From assembly GCA_018376855.1 (NCBI GenBank), contig JAHAAN010000032.1:1-15987 (forward strand): a stretch of 15,987 nt of DNA, read 5' to 3'. Below are positions 5,599 to 13,225 of this stretch, piece after piece. Position 1 is the first letter of the stretch. Every line of letters starts with the position of its first letter. The position numbers and the translations under genes are program-made. The notes beneath the pieces were generated by a model. That model ran no database searches. It was not told the origin of the DNA and saw only the letters and a program-made list of their open reading frames with translations. This DNA is from Clostridiales bacterium. GTDB lineage: Bacteria > Bacillota > Clostridia > Christensenellales > QALW01.

Positions 5599-7188
5599 TT
5601 ATTCTGCAGCTTCCGTCTTCCTTTTACGCTGCTGCGAGTTTCTTTGAAAAATTACTTTTATAACAGCAAAAATCCATAGCGCAAATCCTGACGCTGCTAC
5701 CGGCCAATCGCCCACGACACTATACAAAGTAGCATCCCGATAAATCGCAGCAGAACAAAGCAGCGTGTTCTGCTCATTGATCTCCGTTTCACCCATAATA
5801 CGCCCATATGCGTCAACCGATGCGGTGATGCCGCTGTTTCCGCTCCGCACAAGGCTTCGGTGTGTTTCCACAGCGCGCAAAACGGCATGGCTTAAATGCT
5901 GCCGCAGCGCTGCGCTTGATCCAAACCACGAATCATTCGTAATCATCACAAGAAGCTCAGCGCCATTTAACACAGCTGTTCTTGTAATAGAAGGCTCTAT
6001 TGATTCATAACAAATAACGCCCCCAAAGGCAACGTCCGGCGTTTTCAGAACCATTGTTTCCGTACCGGGTGTAAGCGTTTCTTTAAAAATGCTGCTGTTG
6101 ATAAGATTCGGCAATAGCGCCTGCATCAGCCCTCGAAGCGGAATAAATTCGCCCATAGGAACAAGCAGCTGCTTATGATAAGGTTCTAATACCTCGCCGT
6201 TTGGCAAAAAAGCATATAACGAATTATATCGCTTTCCTTCTTCACTGCGAAAAAAAGAACCGGTAATCAACGTAACCCCATTGGCACAGGCAAATTCGGA
6301 AAGCGCTGCGCGATATTCTTTCCCTTCAGGTCGGTTCAGCTCTACCGTAACTGCGGTTTCCGGCCAAACAATGATCTTCGTGTTTTCCGTTTTATTTTGT
6401 TCCGAAAGCCGAATATAGGCTTCAAACGCCGATTTTGTCTCCATACTCCACTTGTTTTGTGCAGAAAAATTTCCCTGCACCAACAAAATCTCCGTTTCCT
6501 GCGCCGGCTCATTCGGAATACCCATGCGCCCAATGCCAAACACTGTGTTCGCCGCAAAAATACAGACTGCACACACGCCTGCAAGCAGTACTGTGCGCCG
6601 ATTCCGCAAATGAAGCAGCGCATAAACAGCAAAGCCCGAAACACAGATAATAATCATAGAAACAAACAGGCCGCCAAACAGGCTTGCTCCCTGCACAAAC
6701 CAAGCGGCGGGCGCGGCAATATTTGCAAGCCTTGCCCACGGGAACGCAAGGCTTCCCATTTGCGCGATTCCCCATTCTCCCAATGCATAAAGCGCTGCAA
6801 AAACAAGCACATCCGCAAAACCGCCGCAATACAGTCTTGAAAACGGCAGCATAGCTATACTCATCACCGTACTCTCGATCAAGGCAACGGCAAAAATGGC
6901 AAGAATCATCACGAGCACAGAGGCCAAAGGCGAAAGGCTGCCCGCCACCACGGAAATCAGTTCCCCAAACCATGTCAGCAGCGCAATATAATAACCCATA
7001 AAAAATAAAAATGTATAAAAAAAGCTTCGTTTTTTCGTTTGCTTCTTCCAAAGCATAACAGCCAGAAACGGCATAAGTGCAAAAAAGCAAAGAAACCACA
7101 ATTCCTGCACATTATAGGTCATTGCCGTCAGCACGCCCGACAAAAAACAATACAGTGCACATGGCCATTTACGCATCCAGCGCTCCAT
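5599..7188 (-). CDS. lnt: Apolipoprotein N-acyltransferase
   Basis: Membrane enzyme that transfers a third acyl chain from phospholipid to the N-terminal cysteine of lipoproteins. The 529-residue length suits Lnt. The N-terminal half has about six to seven hydrophobic helices (starting CALYCFLSGVLTAM). From about residue 230 a nitrilase-type domain follows (ILLVQGNFS onward). The three catalytic signatures are present: Glu in VWPETAV, Lys in YHKQLLVPMGEFIPLRG, and Cys in GGVICYES. A last hydrophobic helix and a basic tail (QQRKRKTEAAE) close the protein. ATG 7188 was chosen because AAAGGAG lies 8 bases upstream; an in-frame extension to 7299 has no ribosome site. It is a single-gene transcript, divergent from the ABC-F gene. 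Lnt is standard in diderm bacteria and less expected in Bacillota. Confidence 0.92.
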   Translation of the reverse strand: MERWMRKWPCALYCFLSGVLTAMTYNVQELWFLCFFALMPFLAVMLWKKQTKKRSFFYTFLFFMGYYIALLTWFGELISVVAGSLSPLASVLVMILAIFAVALIESTVMSIAMLPFSRLYCGGFADVLVFAALYALGEWGIAQMGSLAFPWARLANIAAPAAWFVQGASLFGGLFVSMIIICVSGFAVYALLHLRNRRTVLLAGVCAVCIFAANTVFGIGRMGIPNEPAQETEILLVQGNFSAQNKWSMETKSAFEAYIRLSEQNKTENTKIIVWPETAVTVELNRPEGKEYRAALSEFACANGVTLITGSFFRSEEGKRYNSLYAFLPNGEVLEPYHKQLLVPMGEFIPLRGLMQALLPNLINSSIFKETLTPGTETMVLKTPDVAFGGVICYESIEPSITRTAVLNGAELLVMITNDSWFGSSAALRQHLSHAVLRAVETHRSLVRSGNSGITASVDAYGRIMGETEINEQNTLLCSAAIYRDATLYSVVGDWPVAASGFALWIFAVIKVIFQRNSQQRKRKTEAAE

Positions 7189-7340
7189 GCTTTTCGCTCC
7201 TTTCTTTCCCTCTGTAAAAAATACGAAGCCGCCGTCATATCGAAAAAAACTCTTTAAACCGGCATACCTATATACCACCCGAGAAATTACACCAAACATA
7301 ATCTCTTAAAACAGCGTCTTTTATAAAACAAAGCTATTTT

Positions 7341-7346
7341 ATTATA
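7341..7346 (-). promoter_or_regulatory. Possible -10 box of lnt
   Basis: TATAAT is read on the minus strand; no convincing -35 is visible. The implied leader before ATG 7188 is about 145 bases and shows no obvious structure. Confidence 0.35.
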
Positions 7347-7406
7347 ACAGATTACCTTTGGTTTTGCACACAGTTTCGGCAAAAATTCATTCTTTCGCCG
7401 ATTTTC

Positions 7407-7435
7407 ATGCCAAAACACATAAACTATGATATAAT
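7407..7435 (+). promoter_or_regulatory. Promoter of ABC-F gene
   Basis: TATAAT at 7430-7435 has ATGCCA (four of six consensus bases) 17 bases upstream. The ATG at 7483 has AAGGAG 7 bases before it. Confidence 0.5.
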
Positions 7436-7482
7436 AACATCGTTTCACTTACAAAGCACAAACATCATCAAGGAGAATATGC

Positions 7483-9072
7483 ATGATTACGATTACAAAC
7501 CTAAGCCTGAATTTCGGGGGAACTTATCTTTTTAAGGACGTAGATCTGAAATTCACCGCCGGAAACTGTTACGGCGTGATCGGCGCAAACGGCGCCGGAA
7601 AATCTACTTTTTTAAAGCTCCTTTCAGGCGAGTTGGATTCTACAACCGGCAGCATAACGCGCAAACCCGGCACAAGAATGTCCGTGCTCAAGCAGGATCA
7701 CTTTGCTTTTGACGCCTTCAGCGTGCTGGATACGATCATTATGGGAAATGCACGCTTATATCAAATCATGCAGGAAAAGGACGCGCTCTATGCCAAGGCG
7801 GATTTTTCCGAGGAGGACGGCGTGCGCGCTTCCGAGCTGGAAGCGGAATTTGCCGAACTTGACGGTTGGGACGCTGAAACGGAAGCCGGAAAGCTGCTTG
7901 AAGGCTTAGGGCTGAACGACACCTATTTACCCATGCAGATGAACGCGCTTACGGGGCCTGAAAAAGTGAAGATCCTGCTGGCGCAAGCGCTGTTCGGAAA
8001 GCCCGACATCGTGCTTTTGGACGAGCCGACAAACAATCTTGATATAGATTCCATCACATGGCTGGAATCGTTTTTGCTTGACTACGAAGGAACTGTTATT
8101 GTTGTTTCGCACGATCGGCATTTTTTAAACAACGTCTGCACGCACATTGTGGATATTGATTACAATCAGATCAAACTTTATGTGGGCAATTATGATTTTT
8201 GGTATGAATCCAGCCAGCTGATCCAGCGCATGATTCGCGACCAAAACAAGAAAAATGAAGATAAGATCCGCGAGCTGCAAAACTTTATCCAGCGTTTCTC
8301 GGCAAATAAATCCAAATCACGCCAAGCAACAAGTCGCAAAAAATTGATAGAAAAGCTGACTGTGCAGGAGCTGCCTGCCTCCTCTCGCCGCTATCCCTAT
8401 GTGGGCTTCACGCCTGACCGCGAACCGGGCAAGGAAATCCTTGCGGTGGAAGGCTTAAGCAAAACGATCGACGGTGAAACGGCCTTGAAAAATGTTTCAT
8501 TCCGTGTAAACAAGGGTGATAAAATTGCTTTTATCAGCGAAAACGAAGCTGCCGTTACTGCGTTAATGCAGATCTTAGCCGGTGAAGCAGAGCCGGATTC
8601 CGGAAATTACAAATGGGGAATCAGCACCAGCCAGTCCTATTTCCCGAAGGATAATACAAAATACTTTGCAAACGGCGATCTCCCGCTGATCAAATGGCTG
8701 GAGCAATATTCGTCCGACACTACAGAGACCTATCTGCGCGGCTTTTTGGGAAAGATGCTGTTTTCGGGCGACGATGTATTAAAGCCTGTCAAGGTGCTCT
8801 CAGGCGGCGAAAAGGTGCGATGCATGCTCTCGCGCATGATGCTGTTCGGTTCTAATGTACTGCTGCTCGATCAACCCACAAACCATTTGGATCTGGAATC
8901 CATTACCGCAGTCAATAACGGCTTGATCGCCTTTAAAGGCATTGTGCTGTTCTCCTCTTACGATCACGAATTTATGCAGACGATTGCCAACCGAATCATT
9001 CAGATCAATGCCGACGGCTCTATCACCGACCGCATGTGCACATATGATGAATTTATCGGATACGAAGCGTAA
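7483..9072 (+). CDS. ABC-F family ATPase, YbiT-like, with one degenerate ATP site
   Basis: Soluble protein of 529 residues with two ABC domains joined by a charged linker (about 235-300) and no membrane helices: an ABC-F architecture. The family acts on ribosomes, in translation control or antibiotic protection. Domain 1 has Walker A GANGAGKS (34-41), Walker B DEPTNNLD (catalytic Glu181) and H-loop His210, but its signature is LTGPE (156-160) instead of LSGGE. Domain 2 has an intact signature LSGGE (439-443), but Walker A is SENEAAVT (352-359, Lys replaced by Val), catalytic Glu is Gln464 (DQPTNHLD), and the H-loop His is Tyr493 (SSYDHEF). The overall pattern, including QDHFAFDAFSVLDT, is closest to YbiT among the ABC-F proteins I know. 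Resistance and housekeeping roles cannot be told apart by sequence alone. It is monocistronic and ends at a strong terminator. Confidence 0.9.
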   Translation: MITITNLSLNFGGTYLFKDVDLKFTAGNCYGVIGANGAGKSTFLKLLSGELDSTTGSITRKPGTRMSVLKQDHFAFDAFSVLDTIIMGNARLYQIMQEKDALYAKADFSEEDGVRASELEAEFAELDGWDAETEAGKLLEGLGLNDTYLPMQMNALTGPEKVKILLAQALFGKPDIVLLDEPTNNLDIDSITWLESFLLDYEGTVIVVSHDRHFLNNVCTHIVDIDYNQIKLYVGNYDFWYESSQLIQRMIRDQNKKNEDKIRELQNFIQRFSANKSKSRQATSRKKLIEKLTVQELPASSRRYPYVGFTPDREPGKEILAVEGLSKTIDGETALKNVSFRVNKGDKIAFISENEAAVTALMQILAGEAEPDSGNYKWGISTSQSYFPKDNTKYFANGDLPLIKWLEQYSSDTTETYLRGFLGKMLFSGDDVLKPVKVLSGGEKVRCMLSRMMLFGSNVLLLDQPTNHLDLESITAVNNGLIAFKGIVLFSSYDHEFMQTIANRIIQINADGSITDRMCTYDEFIGYEA

Positions 9073-9079
9073 AACAACA

Positions 9080-9119
9080 AAAACAAAACGAAAAGGACTC
9101 ATCCTTTTCGTTTTGTTTT
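9080..9119. terminator. Strong bidirectional terminator
   Basis: Positions 9080-9097 and 9102-9119 are perfectly complementary (18 bp) around the loop CTCA. The plus arm ends in TTTTGTTTT and the minus arm likewise. It serves both the ABC-F gene (7 bases after the stop) and the minus-strand housekeeping unit that ends at 9150. Confidence 0.92.
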
Positions 9120-9149
9120 ATAATCAGCACCGTATTCCATATTCCATGT

Positions 9150-9476
9150 TTATATAATTCCTTTCAGCTTATCCAGAAACGCCTCTTCTCCCCATGTATT
9201 GATCTTAAAAAACAGCGCCTGGCTGCCGCCGGAAGCAATCGCCGAAAGACGGATCGCTCCATCCTCGCCTTGAAACAGTGTAACGCTCAGGCTAACGCGG
9301 TTGCTGCCCGCATAGCTGTATCTTTCAAACACACGCACGCTGCACCTTGAAGCTCCGCTTACAAAATCGCTTGAACCCTCCAAAGACGCAGTTGTGCTGC
9401 CCTCGACAACTCCTCGCTCAATACGCGCCAATATCTCGGCAAAATCACCGGTAAGCACCCGTTCCATTTTGGCCAT
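9150..9476 (-). CDS. Small conserved protein of unknown function (DUF6054-like)
   Basis: Soluble protein of 108 residues from ATG 9476 (MAKMERVLTGDFAEIL). Recognisable stretches are RCSVRVFERYSYAGSNRVSL, IASGGSQALFFKINTWGEE and a C-terminal FLDKLKGII. They recall a small Bacillota family that I believe is DUF6054, whose members usually begin MAK; this name is from memory. No signal peptide, membrane helix or metal motif is present. A GTG start at 9488 is possible, since AAAGG lies just before it; the ribosome site for the ATG is distant, so the start is uncertain. It is the last gene before the terminator, 65 bases downstream of yacL, and is likely co-transcribed with it. Function unknown. 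Confidence 0.75.
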   Translation of the reverse strand: MAKMERVLTGDFAEILARIERGVVEGSTTASLEGSSDFVSGASRCSVRVFERYSYAGSNRVSLSVTLFQGEDGAIRLSAIASGGSQALFFKINTWGEEAFLDKLKGII

Positions 9477-9541
9477 ACTAACAATCACTTGCCTTTATAA
9501 AAGTATTATTCTTTATGTATTCGGCAGATTCCCTTGCTTTA

Positions 9542-10594
9542 CTACTGTTCTTCCTTTATTTTTGCAAAGATCATGCGGCCGGCGCTTGTCTGCAAAACGC
9601 TCGTAACCACACAGCGGATACACTGCGCCACATAGCGTTTTCCGCCTTCAACAACGATCATCGTTCCGTCGTCCAAATAAGCAACACCTTGGCCATGCTC
9701 CTTACCCTCCTTGACAATCTGCAGATCCAGCTCTTCACCGGGAAGCATCACAGGCTTCACAGCATTAGATAGGTCGTTAACATTAAGCACGGCAATATTC
9801 TGCATCTTCCCGATCTTACTGAGATTATAATCGTTTGTAACCAACGCCGCTCTGCGCGCCTGCGCAAGCTTTACCAGCTTTTGGTCAATATCCTCACCCT
9901 CGGGATTGCTCTCGTCAACCGTAAGGCGGATATGCTGCATTCCCTGAAGCTTTGCAAGCATATCAAGTCCGCGGCGTCCGCGCGCTCGCTTGAGAACATC
10001 CTCATGATCGGCAATTCGGCGCAGCTCGCCCAAAACAAAATTAGGCACGATAATATGCTCGCTTAAGAAGCCAAGCTCTATCACATCTACGATTCTGCCG
10101 TCAATAATCACACTGCAATCCAGCACGACCGCGCGCTCGGAAATTCCTTCGCCGCCTAAATTGATCTCCACCTCATCGCGCCGCGACATCGCCACGCGGA
10201 TTCCAAGCACGGCAAACAAGAAATACAAAACCACATTCGCCGTAATAGAGATCAACGGACTGCCCAGCGTTGCAATCGCCTGCCCCAGAAAAAAAGCAAT
10301 AATCAGCCCGACAATAAGCCCGACAACACACAGCAGCAGCTCTTTAAGCGGCATATTTTTCAGTTCCGATTCCGCTCTGGACATAAGATTCTGCATCCAA
10401 TCACAAAAACGCGGGCTGAACAGAAATCCCAAAAGGCCGAAAATCACAGTCAATGCGCCAATACCGATAGCAATGTAATAATCGTCTACCTGAATTTTAG
10501 CGGCTGTTAATCCTTCCTTGAGCAAAAGCGCTGCGCCTACTCCAAATGCAGCTCCGAGGGGAACTGAAATTACCCGTACTACTTTTTTCCACAT
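9542..10594 (-). CDS. yacL: Membrane-anchored PIN/TRAM domain protein, YacL family
   Basis: Protein of 350 residues. Hydrophobic helices lie at about 7-27, 40-60, 85-110 and 118-136. Residues 150-265 are a PIN-type nuclease domain with its acidic residues in place: Asp159 (VLDCSVIIDGR), Glu190 (LGELRRI), Asp237 (DIDQKL) and Asp255 (VTNDYNL). Residues 285-345 are a TRAM domain (GKEHGQGVAYLDDGTMIVVE), which usually binds RNA. PIN/TRAM proteins are presumed membrane-tethered ribonucleases; the substrate is not established. AAAGGA lies 10 bases before the ATG. The gene starts 24 bases after radA and precedes the small unknown protein. In Bacillus yacL is also next to the radA and ispDF genes, which supports the call. 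Confidence 0.93.
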   Translation of the reverse strand: MWKKVVRVISVPLGAAFGVGAALLLKEGLTAAKIQVDDYYIAIGIGALTVIFGLLGFLFSPRFCDWMQNLMSRAESELKNMPLKELLLCVVGLIVGLIIAFFLGQAIATLGSPLISITANVVLYFLFAVLGIRVAMSRRDEVEINLGGEGISERAVVLDCSVIIDGRIVDVIELGFLSEHIIVPNFVLGELRRIADHEDVLKRARGRRGLDMLAKLQGMQHIRLTVDESNPEGEDIDQKLVKLAQARRAALVTNDYNLSKIGKMQNIAVLNVNDLSNAVKPVMLPGEELDLQIVKEGKEHGQGVAYLDDGTMIVVEGGKRYVAQCIRCVVTSVLQTSAGRMIFAKIKEEQ

Positions 10595-10618
10595 AAGTAT
10601 GATATCCTTTCGTTTATC

Positions 10619-11995
10619 CTAATCAGTCTGCTTAAAGCAAAGCTTTAAGGCTTCCCGCAGCGTCTGCACGCCGAGAATTTCAATCCCGCTCACCTTGGAA
10701 AGCCCCTTGCAGGAATTTTTCGGCATAATTACCCGTTCAAAGCCCAGCTTCATGCACTCCTGCACGCGCCGCTGCACTTGCCCCACACTGCGCAGCTCGC
10801 CTGTCAGCCCGACCTCCCCGATCAGCACCGTACCGCGCGGAATCGGCTGATTCCTGCACGAGGAGGCTACCGCCGCCAAAACAGACAGATCTGCCGCGGT
10901 TTCCTCTAAACGAATGCCTCCTGCTACATTAACATATACATCCTGCGCCCCCAGCGCATAACCCAATTTCTTTTCCAACACCGCCAGCAGCATTGCCAAA
11001 CGGTTATAATCCACACCGGTAGCGGAACGCCTTGCCACTGCAAAGACGCTCGGCCCTGTCAGCGCCTGAATCTCACAGGCAATAGGTCTTGTTCCCTCCA
11101 TCGAACAAAACACCGCGCTTCCGCTTTCGTGCTGAGACTGATTCAGTAATTCCTCGCTTGGGTTCGGAACCGGCGCCATGCCTTCCTCCAGCATTTGAAA
11201 CACGCCGATTTCGTTCGATGAGCCGAAACGGTTCTTTACCGCGCGCAAAATGCGAAAGGTATTATTTTTTTCTCCTTCAAAATAGAGCACAGTATCCACA
11301 ATATGCTCTAAAACCTTCGGCCCCGCAATCGCGCCCTCTTTTGTAACATGACCTACAAGGAACACGGCGCAGTCATGGCTTTTTGCATAACGCATCAATC
11401 GGGACGCACACTCGCGCACCTGCGAAACGCTGCCCTGCGCGCTGTTCATCTCCGAAAGATACACCGTCTGCACGGAATCAATGATGGCGAGCTTCGGCTG
11501 CTCCGCCTCAAGCTGCGCAAGGATCTCATTCATTTCCGTCTGTGCCAAAATATAAAGCTGTGCGCTGTGCGCGCCGATCCTGTCCGCCCGCATTCTGACC
11601 TGCTGAGCGGATTCTTCGGCAGAAACATAAAGCACTTTATCCTTTTGCGCAACATAATCGGCCATTTGCAGCAAAAGCGTGCTTTTTCCGATACCGGGAT
11701 CCCCGCCGCAAAGCACAAATGAAGAAGGAACGATCCCTCCCCCCAGTACAAGGTCAAGCTCACCGATACCCGATGATACGCGCAAAAAATGCTCCGTGCG
11801 CACCTTTCCGACCGGCTGCGCACGCTCCGACAGCGGCAGCGGCACAGAAACGCTTTCCGCCTTATGCACGGCAACGATTTCTTCCGTCATGGTATTCCAC
11901 TCGCCGCACGAAGGGCACTTGCCCATCCATTTGCCGCACTCATATCCACACGCCGAACAAACATATACCGTTTTGGATTTTGCCGTTTTTGTCAT
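10619..11995 (-). CDS. radA: DNA repair ATPase RadA (Sms)
   Basis: RecA-like helicase for branch migration in recombination and repair, 458 residues as usual for the family. A four-cysteine zinc finger lies at 13-30 (CSAC, then CPSC). The ATPase has Walker A GGDPGIGKS (97-105), Walker B near LAIIDSVQT (about 169-177) and the RadA-specific motif KNRFG (254-258). From about 290 to the end is the Lon-protease-like domain, which is not expected to be proteolytic. The ATG at 11995 has no clear Shine-Dalgarno sequence; a 13-codon mini-ORF ends 2 bases upstream of it. The gene follows ispDF and precedes yacL. In many Bacillota disA lies between radA and yacL; it is absent here. Confidence 0.96.
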   Translation of the reverse strand: MTKTAKSKTVYVCSACGYECGKWMGKCPSCGEWNTMTEEIVAVHKAESVSVPLPLSERAQPVGKVRTEHFLRVSSGIGELDLVLGGGIVPSSFVLCGGDPGIGKSTLLLQMADYVAQKDKVLYVSAEESAQQVRMRADRIGAHSAQLYILAQTEMNEILAQLEAEQPKLAIIDSVQTVYLSEMNSAQGSVSQVRECASRLMRYAKSHDCAVFLVGHVTKEGAIAGPKVLEHIVDTVLYFEGEKNNTFRILRAVKNRFGSSNEIGVFQMLEEGMAPVPNPSEELLNQSQHESGSAVFCSMEGTRPIACEIQALTGPSVFAVARRSATGVDYNRLAMLLAVLEKKLGYALGAQDVYVNVAGGIRLEETAADLSVLAAVASSCRNQPIPRGTVLIGEVGLTGELRSVGQVQRRVQECMKLGFERVIMPKNSCKGLSKVSGIEILGVQTLREALKLCFKQTD

Positions 11996-11997
11996 GC

Positions 11998-12039
11998 TTA
12001 TGACCGCGTTTTCTGCAAGATTATACCTTGCAGAAACAT
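11998..12039 (-). CDS. Candidate 13-residue mini-ORF ahead of radA
   Basis: ATG 12039 opens MFLQGIILQKTRS and stops with TAA 2 bases before the radA ATG. AGGA lies 4 bases upstream of this start, whereas radA itself lacks a ribosome site. The mini-ORF spans the palindrome at 12010-12036. It may feed ribosomes to radA by coupling or re-initiation. A frame this short could also be accidental. Confidence 0.3.
   Translation of the reverse strand: MFLQGIILQKTRS
12010..12036. promoter_or_regulatory. Perfect palindrome upstream of radA, spanning a TATAAT
   Basis: TTTCTGCAAG and CTTGCAGAAA are perfect 10-base arms with 7 bases between them. On the minus strand those 7 bases read GTATAAT, so a -10-like box is at the centre. 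No good -35 is seen. The element could be an operator over a radA promoter or an RNA hairpin ending 14 bases before the radA start. It is not a LexA box. Confidence 0.5.
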
Positions 12040-12070
12040 CCTTTCCTAAAAAAATCAGACCCTGCCAACT

Positions 12071-13225
12071 TTATATCTCTTCAACCAAAACCGATGCCTG
12101 CGCGGCAATCCCCTCTTTGCGCCCCTCAAAGCCCAAGCCCTCTGTGGTAGTCGCTTTAACGCTCACGCATTCCTCGCCGATGCCAAGCGAACGCGCAATA
12201 TTCTGCCGCATTGCTGAAATATAAGGGGATAGCTTTGGCGCCTGCGCGATCACAACGGCGTCAATATTACCTATACGGTAGCCGTGCTGCGCAAGCAGCT
12301 CCCCTACCCTTGCAAGCAGCTTTCGGCTGTCGATATTCTTATAAGCCTGATCGGTATCGGGAAAATGCCTGCCGATGTCCCCCAATGCAGCGGCTCCCAG
12401 CATCGCATCCATAATTGCATGAATGAGCACATCAGCATCAGAATGGCCGACAAGCCCTTTTCCATGGGGAATCTCCACACCGCCCAAAACAAGCTTTCTT
12501 CCTTCAGCAAAAGCATGAACATCATATCCGCTGCCGACTCTCATCATTTTTCCTCCGCCTAAAATCGCCTGTGCCGTATAGAAATCCTCCGGAGAAGTCA
12601 GCTTCAAATTTGTCCCTTCCCCTTCAAACAGATAAACACGTCCGCCCGCTTTTTCGTATACGGCTGCGTCATCAGTCTCCTGAAGGCCGGCGGCCGCATA
12701 AGCGCGCACTAATTCAGCCGTCCTGAACGCCTGCGGAGTCTGCACCGCGCGAAGCGTGCCGCGTTCGGGCGTCCCTGCGCCAAAGCCGCCGCTGCAAACA
12801 CGAATCGTGTCCTTAACAGGAACCGCCGGAACTGCCGCGCCGTACTGCTCCGCATACTGCACTGCCGCGCGAATCAGTCTTTCGCTGAGAAGCGGCCGCG
12901 CGCCGTCATGAATCAGCACGATCTCTTCTCCGTTCAAACGCGCAAGCGCAAGCTTGACGCTTTCCGCCCGCGACGCACCGCCCTGCACAATCTCGGCGCC
13001 GAATTCTTTCAGCTCCGCCGCAATAAACGATGCATTTTTATTTGACACAGCTACAATCATGCGGCAGGAGCCCAACGCATTTACAAACGCTTCCGCACTG
13101 CGGCGAATCACGGTTTTCCCTTTTAGCCGCATCAATAGCTTATCCTGCCCCATCCTCTGAGCCGAACCCGCAGCGGCAAGGATCACCGCTACGCGTACGC
13201 GCGGCAGATCACAGTTTTTCTTCAT
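12071..13225 (-). CDS. ispDF: Bifunctional IspD-IspF enzyme of the MEP isoprenoid pathway
   Basis: Fusion of 384 residues catalysing two steps of isoprenoid precursor synthesis. Residues 10-225 are IspD (2-C-methyl-D-erythritol 4-phosphate cytidylyltransferase): nucleotide-binding LAAAGSAQRMGQDK (16-29), then HDGARPL (106-112) and VQTPQAF (161-167). Residues 227-384 are IspF (MEcPP synthase) with zinc ligands Asp235, His237 and His269, plus GHSDADVLIHA and the C-terminal KATTTEGLGFEGRKEG. The intervening IspE kinase is not in the window. The start overlaps the rqcP end by 17 bases, with TAGGAG 9 bases upstream. Inside the linker, GGCGGAGG lies 4 bases before ATG 12547, so IspF alone could also be made. 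Fused ispDF genes are known from other bacteria. Confidence 0.95.
   Translation of the reverse strand: MKKNCDLPRVRVAVILAAAGSAQRMGQDKLLMRLKGKTVIRRSAEAFVNALGSCRMIVAVSNKNASFIAAELKEFGAEIVQGGASRAESVKLALARLNGEEIVLIHDGARPLLSERLIRAAVQYAEQYGAAVPAVPVKDTIRVCSGGFGAGTPERGTLRAVQTPQAFRTAELVRAYAAAGLQETDDAAVYEKAGGRVYLFEGEGTNLKLTSPEDFYTAQAILGGGKMMRVGSGYDVHAFAEGRKLVLGGVEIPHGKGLVGHSDADVLIHAIMDAMLGAAALGDIGRHFPDTDQAYKNIDSRKLLARVGELLAQHGYRIGNIDAVVIAQAPKLSPYISAMRQNIARSLGIGEECVSVKATTTEGLGFEGRKEGIAAQASVLVEEI
12545..12558 (-). promoter_or_regulatory. Internal ribosome-binding site before the IspF half
   Basis: On the minus strand GCGGAGGAAAA precedes ATG 12547 (with a second ATG next to it), inside the ispDF reading frame. 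Starting here would give a 158-residue product, the normal size of a stand-alone IspF. Confidence 0.5.

Noticed and set aside
5449..5679. Open frames on both strands across the GC-rich element
   Set aside because: GC-rich DNA has few stops by chance. The peptides are low-complexity Arg/Ala/Gly and overlap the lnt end, with no ribosome site.
6397..6840. Plus-strand open frame of 147 codons inside lnt
   Set aside because: Antisense shadow of Lnt, rich in Arg, Lys, His and Cys, with no start signal.
7189..7299. In-frame 37-codon extension of lnt
   Set aside because: The upstream ATG has only a weak GAG before it, while AAAGGAG is placed ideally for ATG 7188, where the first membrane helix begins shortly after.
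11995..12071. LexA/SOS box upstream of radA
   Set aside because: No GAAC-N4-GTTC pattern occurs there; the palindrome present has unrelated arms.
12060..12075. Terminator between ispDF and radA
   Set aside because: A run of seven T follows the ispDF stop on the minus strand, but the preceding hairpin is only 3 bp, so read-through into radA is expected.
11679..12224. Plus-strand open frame of 181 codons antisense to radA and ispDF
   Set aside because: Shadow of two firmly identified minus-strand genes; Ser/Pro-rich composition typical of an antisense frame; no ribosome site.
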